A DNA stretch of 53,238 bases from the NCBI GenBank assembly GCA_023416585.1, contig JAEZHM010000103.1, positions 1 through 53,238 on the forward strand. The letters are read 5' to 3'. This DNA is from Bacillota bacterium. GTDB taxonomy: Bacteria > Bacillota > Clostridia > Christensenellales > Aristaeellaceae. The translations under genes were made by a program, and so were the position numbers. Under the pieces are notes generated by a model. That model was not told where the DNA came from. It saw only the letters and a program-made list of their open reading frames with translations, and made no database searches. This document shows, piece by piece, positions 51,587 to 53,238 of this stretch; position 1 is the stretch's first letter; each line of letters opens with the position of its first letter.

Positions 51587-51615
51587 ATCTTACCATAGCG
51601 CCTTTATAGAGTCAA
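51587..51615 (-). promoter_or_regulatory. SigA-type promoter of gdx
   Basis: TTGACT (51615-51610), a 17-base spacer and TAAGAT (51592-51587), placed about 10 bases upstream of the first hairpin of the leader. Confidence 0.65.
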
Positions 51616-51687
51616 TGATGACGACTCTCTTATATGCAGCATCATGCTTAAAACGGATGAACAGTGCTTGATTCCGAGCGGCAGCAT

Positions 51688-52614
51688 TCATAAGGACATG
51701 GCCATGAGCTTTTCAAAAGGAATGCCCACATCGCCTTCACATAGCTCCGCAAACGAAAAGATCTGCTTTTCCTCCCCAAAGCCAAGATAGGTTTCAACCG
51801 TTTCCTCCGTGAGGGAGATTTTCCATATGTGGTCATAATCGCGCTCCAGGGCCACGTAAACAATCTTATTTACCGGATCATAAACTCCTGAGAAGCGTGT
51901 TCTGTAATAGCCATATTGTGCCGCACTCTTAAGTGCCTCAAAGGCGAGCGTCACATTAAAATCATCCGGGTGCGCGGCTATGATCTCATGAACAGTCTTG
52001 TACCGGTCAACCCCGTCAAAACCATAAGTGAACTGCAGCTCGTATTCACTTTTTTCCAAATCGACTTGCCCAACAAAATGGTTCGGAAAGTTGGTCATGA
52101 CCAGCACACCATCTTCAGCCTGGGTCAACACGTTCTTTCCTTCGTACTCCTCCAGCACAAAGGCGTTGCCGCTTACATCCGCAAACAAATCGTGCATGGT
52201 ATAGTATTTGCACGCCACATGCGTTCCATGATCCAGCATATCCCGAATGTCCTGCACCTTGCCATACACATAAGGCGTCCAGCCGGCGTAGTCGTGCATA
52301 TCCTCGACGCTTGCATCATCCAAGGCCGCGGTCGGCATTTCACGGGGGTACTGATCCTGGATGAAGGCGATAAAGCCCTGATCATTCATGGAGCCGTTGG
52401 TTGCCATGCCATATTCCGTTTCAAAGCCGAAGCTGAATACCTTATGATACTCCTCCGGTTGATTCAGGCGCAGATAGGCTGCCGTGTCCGGATAATCCCA
52501 ATTCATGCCATAGATCGGGGCGGGAGAGTAAACGGCAAAGCTTGTACACGCGCTGGCGTTCAGCACGCATACGCAAAGCAATGCGGCCAGCAGGAAGCAT
52601 GTGATGCGCTTCAT
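51688..52614 (-). CDS. Secreted Ntn-type amidohydrolase/acyltransferase (choloylglycine hydrolase-like)
   Basis: 308 residues. The signal peptide MKRITCFLLAALLCVCVLNA is followed at once by SACTSFAVYSP, with the Cys as likely N-terminal nucleophile after processing. YGMNWDYPD and MATNGSMNDQGFIAF are segments typical of the PVA/C45/choloylglycine superfamily. Such enzymes cleave amide bonds of N-acyl compounds. ATG 52614 follows AAGGAGG. It is on the same strand as gdx but separated by the gdx promoter. The substrate is unknown. Confidence 0.78.
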   Translation of the reverse strand: MKRITCFLLAALLCVCVLNASACTSFAVYSPAPIYGMNWDYPDTAAYLRLNQPEEYHKVFSFGFETEYGMATNGSMNDQGFIAFIQDQYPREMPTAALDDASVEDMHDYAGWTPYVYGKVQDIRDMLDHGTHVACKYYTMHDLFADVSGNAFVLEEYEGKNVLTQAEDGVLVMTNFPNHFVGQVDLEKSEYELQFTYGFDGVDRYKTVHEIIAAHPDDFNVTLAFEALKSAAQYGYYRTRFSGVYDPVNKIVYVALERDYDHIWKISLTEETVETYLGFGEEKQIFSFAELCEGDVGIPFEKLMAMSL

Positions 52615-52813
52615 AGGGAATCCTCCTTGCGTTTACCTATGGTGAAGGTGGAATTATACTTGTGTTTGGAAAAGGCCTGCATTCTTGCACATGCCCCGGA
52701 AGCCTACTTCCATTTATACCCAGCTTATCATGATACAGCATTCCACGTCAATACTTACCTCCTTCCGCCGCCTGCGGGCGGCACCATCCCACAAGAGGAA
52801 GGCTCTCCCTCGA

Positions 52814-52948
52814 GGCTCCGAAGCCGAAGCGCCGCCAGTGGCTCCGAAACCCCGACCCCGCCAGTGGCGGATAAGGGAGGGGTGAAGGAGGCTGGCGAAA
52901 CAAGCGATACGAGCGGCAGCGAGTCAGCGCGCCGATTGAGCCAGATGG
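52814..52948 (+). repeat. Dispersed repeat family, copy D1
   Basis: From GGCTCCGAAGCCGAAGCGCC to GATTGAGCCAGATGG, with an internal duplication of the CGCCAGTGGC segment that makes it about 25 bp longer than copies A and B. It is the first of two tandem units in the 592-bp gap 52615-53206. Confidence 0.8.
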
Positions 52949-52950
52949 AG

Positions 52951-53052
52951 GGATGAAGCGAGGCGAAGGAGGCTGGTGATACGAGCGGCGGAAGCAAGCC
53001 CCGCCCTCGGCAGACGGGGCGCAGCGAACACCGCGACGATTGAGCCAGATGG
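52951..53052 (+). repeat. Dispersed repeat family, copy D2 (tandem, partial)
   Basis: Begins GGATGAAGCGAGGCGAAGGA, lacks the GTAGCCGAAGC start, and ends GATTGAGCCAGATGG. In the middle a short GC-rich hairpin, GCCCCG/CGGGGC, replaces part of the consensus. Confidence 0.75.
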
Positions 53053-53062
53053 AATAGGTGGC

Positions 53063-53152
53063 GCGCAGCGACGGATGAGGTACTTAGCGTCGAATATTTG
53101 CTTATCCACTAACACCTCATCAGTCGACTTCGTCGACAGCTTCCCCTCAAGT
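53063..53152. repeat. Second repeat type with inverted GATGAGGT/ACCTCATC ends
   Basis: GATGAGGT (about 53075-53082) and ACCTCATC (53113-53120) are inverted, and the right part contains the perfect hairpin GTCGAC-TTC-GTCGAC (53123-53137) followed by AGCTTCCCCTCAAG. Similar CACCTCATC/CTTCCCCTCAAG intergenic repeats are widespread in Clostridia. It is distinct from the 110-bp family beside it. Confidence 0.5.
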
Positions 53153-53206
53153 AAGCGATGATTATTTCAAGGTTGAGAGCAGGACAACACATTCGGGGAG
53201 AGAAAA

Positions 53207-53238
53207 ATGGGTTATATACCTCTGAAAAACTCGCCAAC
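53207..53238 (+). CDS. Start of a gene running off the right edge
   Basis: ATG at 53207 with GGGGAGAG 4-6 bases upstream; 10 codons (MGYIPLKNSP) are visible with no stop. Too short to identify. Confidence 0.4.
   Translation, partial: MGYIPLKNSP

Noticed and set aside
51916..52956. 346-residue open frame on the plus strand
   Set aside because: Antisense to the Ntn hydrolase, with a tail made of repeat sequence; no recognisable domain.
1..53238. CRISPR arrays, tRNA and rRNA genes, prophage or integrase genes
   Set aside because: Looked for regularly spaced repeats, cloverleaf patterns and integrase motifs; none seen by eye.

Overview
The window looks like a chromosomal segment of an anaerobic, probably spore-forming Bacillota (Clostridia-type) bacterium of moderate GC. 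The evidence is strong AGGAGG-type ribosome sites, frequent TTG/GTG starts, a free-standing Spo0A-like receiver, a DUF4489-like coat-type protein, a DegV tandem, a split SecD/SecF pair, a short KdpD kinase and CsoR copper control. The genus cannot be fixed from the sequence alone.

Layout. 1-2075: an acyltransferase (running off the left edge, with a dispersed repeat inserted in frame near its N-terminus) and a RAYT-type transposase beside a perfect pair of REP palindromes. 2192-8776: glycerol-1-phosphate dehydrogenase, a DUF4489-like protein, a VOC protein, a large membrane sensor kinase facing a lone receiver protein, and a methyltransferase. 8986-12574: a divergent MocR regulator/EamA exporter pair and a CorA transporter. 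12625-19106: a potassium block of TPR protein, two TrkA proteins, an unlisted 34-residue membrane peptide, TrkH and an OB-fold membrane protein, preceded by kdpD/kdpE-like regulators. 19269-20279: an alpha/alpha-toroid protein.

20582-28597 is a copper-handling island on the minus strand: two csoR genes, each behind a near-identical TTGACR-N17-TATACT promoter with a CsoR-like operator, an HMA/SafE/cupredoxin fusion, a DUF2318-like protein, CopA, a lipoprotein, CopZ and a sensor kinase without a regulator. 28679-37422: an XRE membrane regulator, two DegV proteins, and a membrane AraC regulator followed by an LplB/YtcP-like ABC uptake operon without its own ATPase. 37516-40952: a small membrane protein, SecD, SecF and a YbjQ protein. 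41135-46726: a VOC protein, a MacB-like efflux operon and a divergent TetR regulator. 46748-49286: a YdhG-like protein and a purine salvage operon (NCS2 permease and phosphoribosyltransferase) behind a highly structured leader RNA. 49417-50858: a small accessory patch with an XRE pseudogene and two adjacent PD-(D/E)xK-like proteins. 51048-52614: a Gdx-type SMR exporter behind an attenuator-like leader, and a secreted Ntn hydrolase. The right end carries tandem copies of the dispersed repeat and the first codons of a further gene.

The items most worth pursuing are the RAYT/REP unit, the roughly 110-bp dispersed repeat (including its in-frame insertion), the hidden Trk micropeptide, the two structured leaders (NCS2 and gdx), and the paired nuclease-like genes. 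All functions are assigned by reading motifs; no database search was run.
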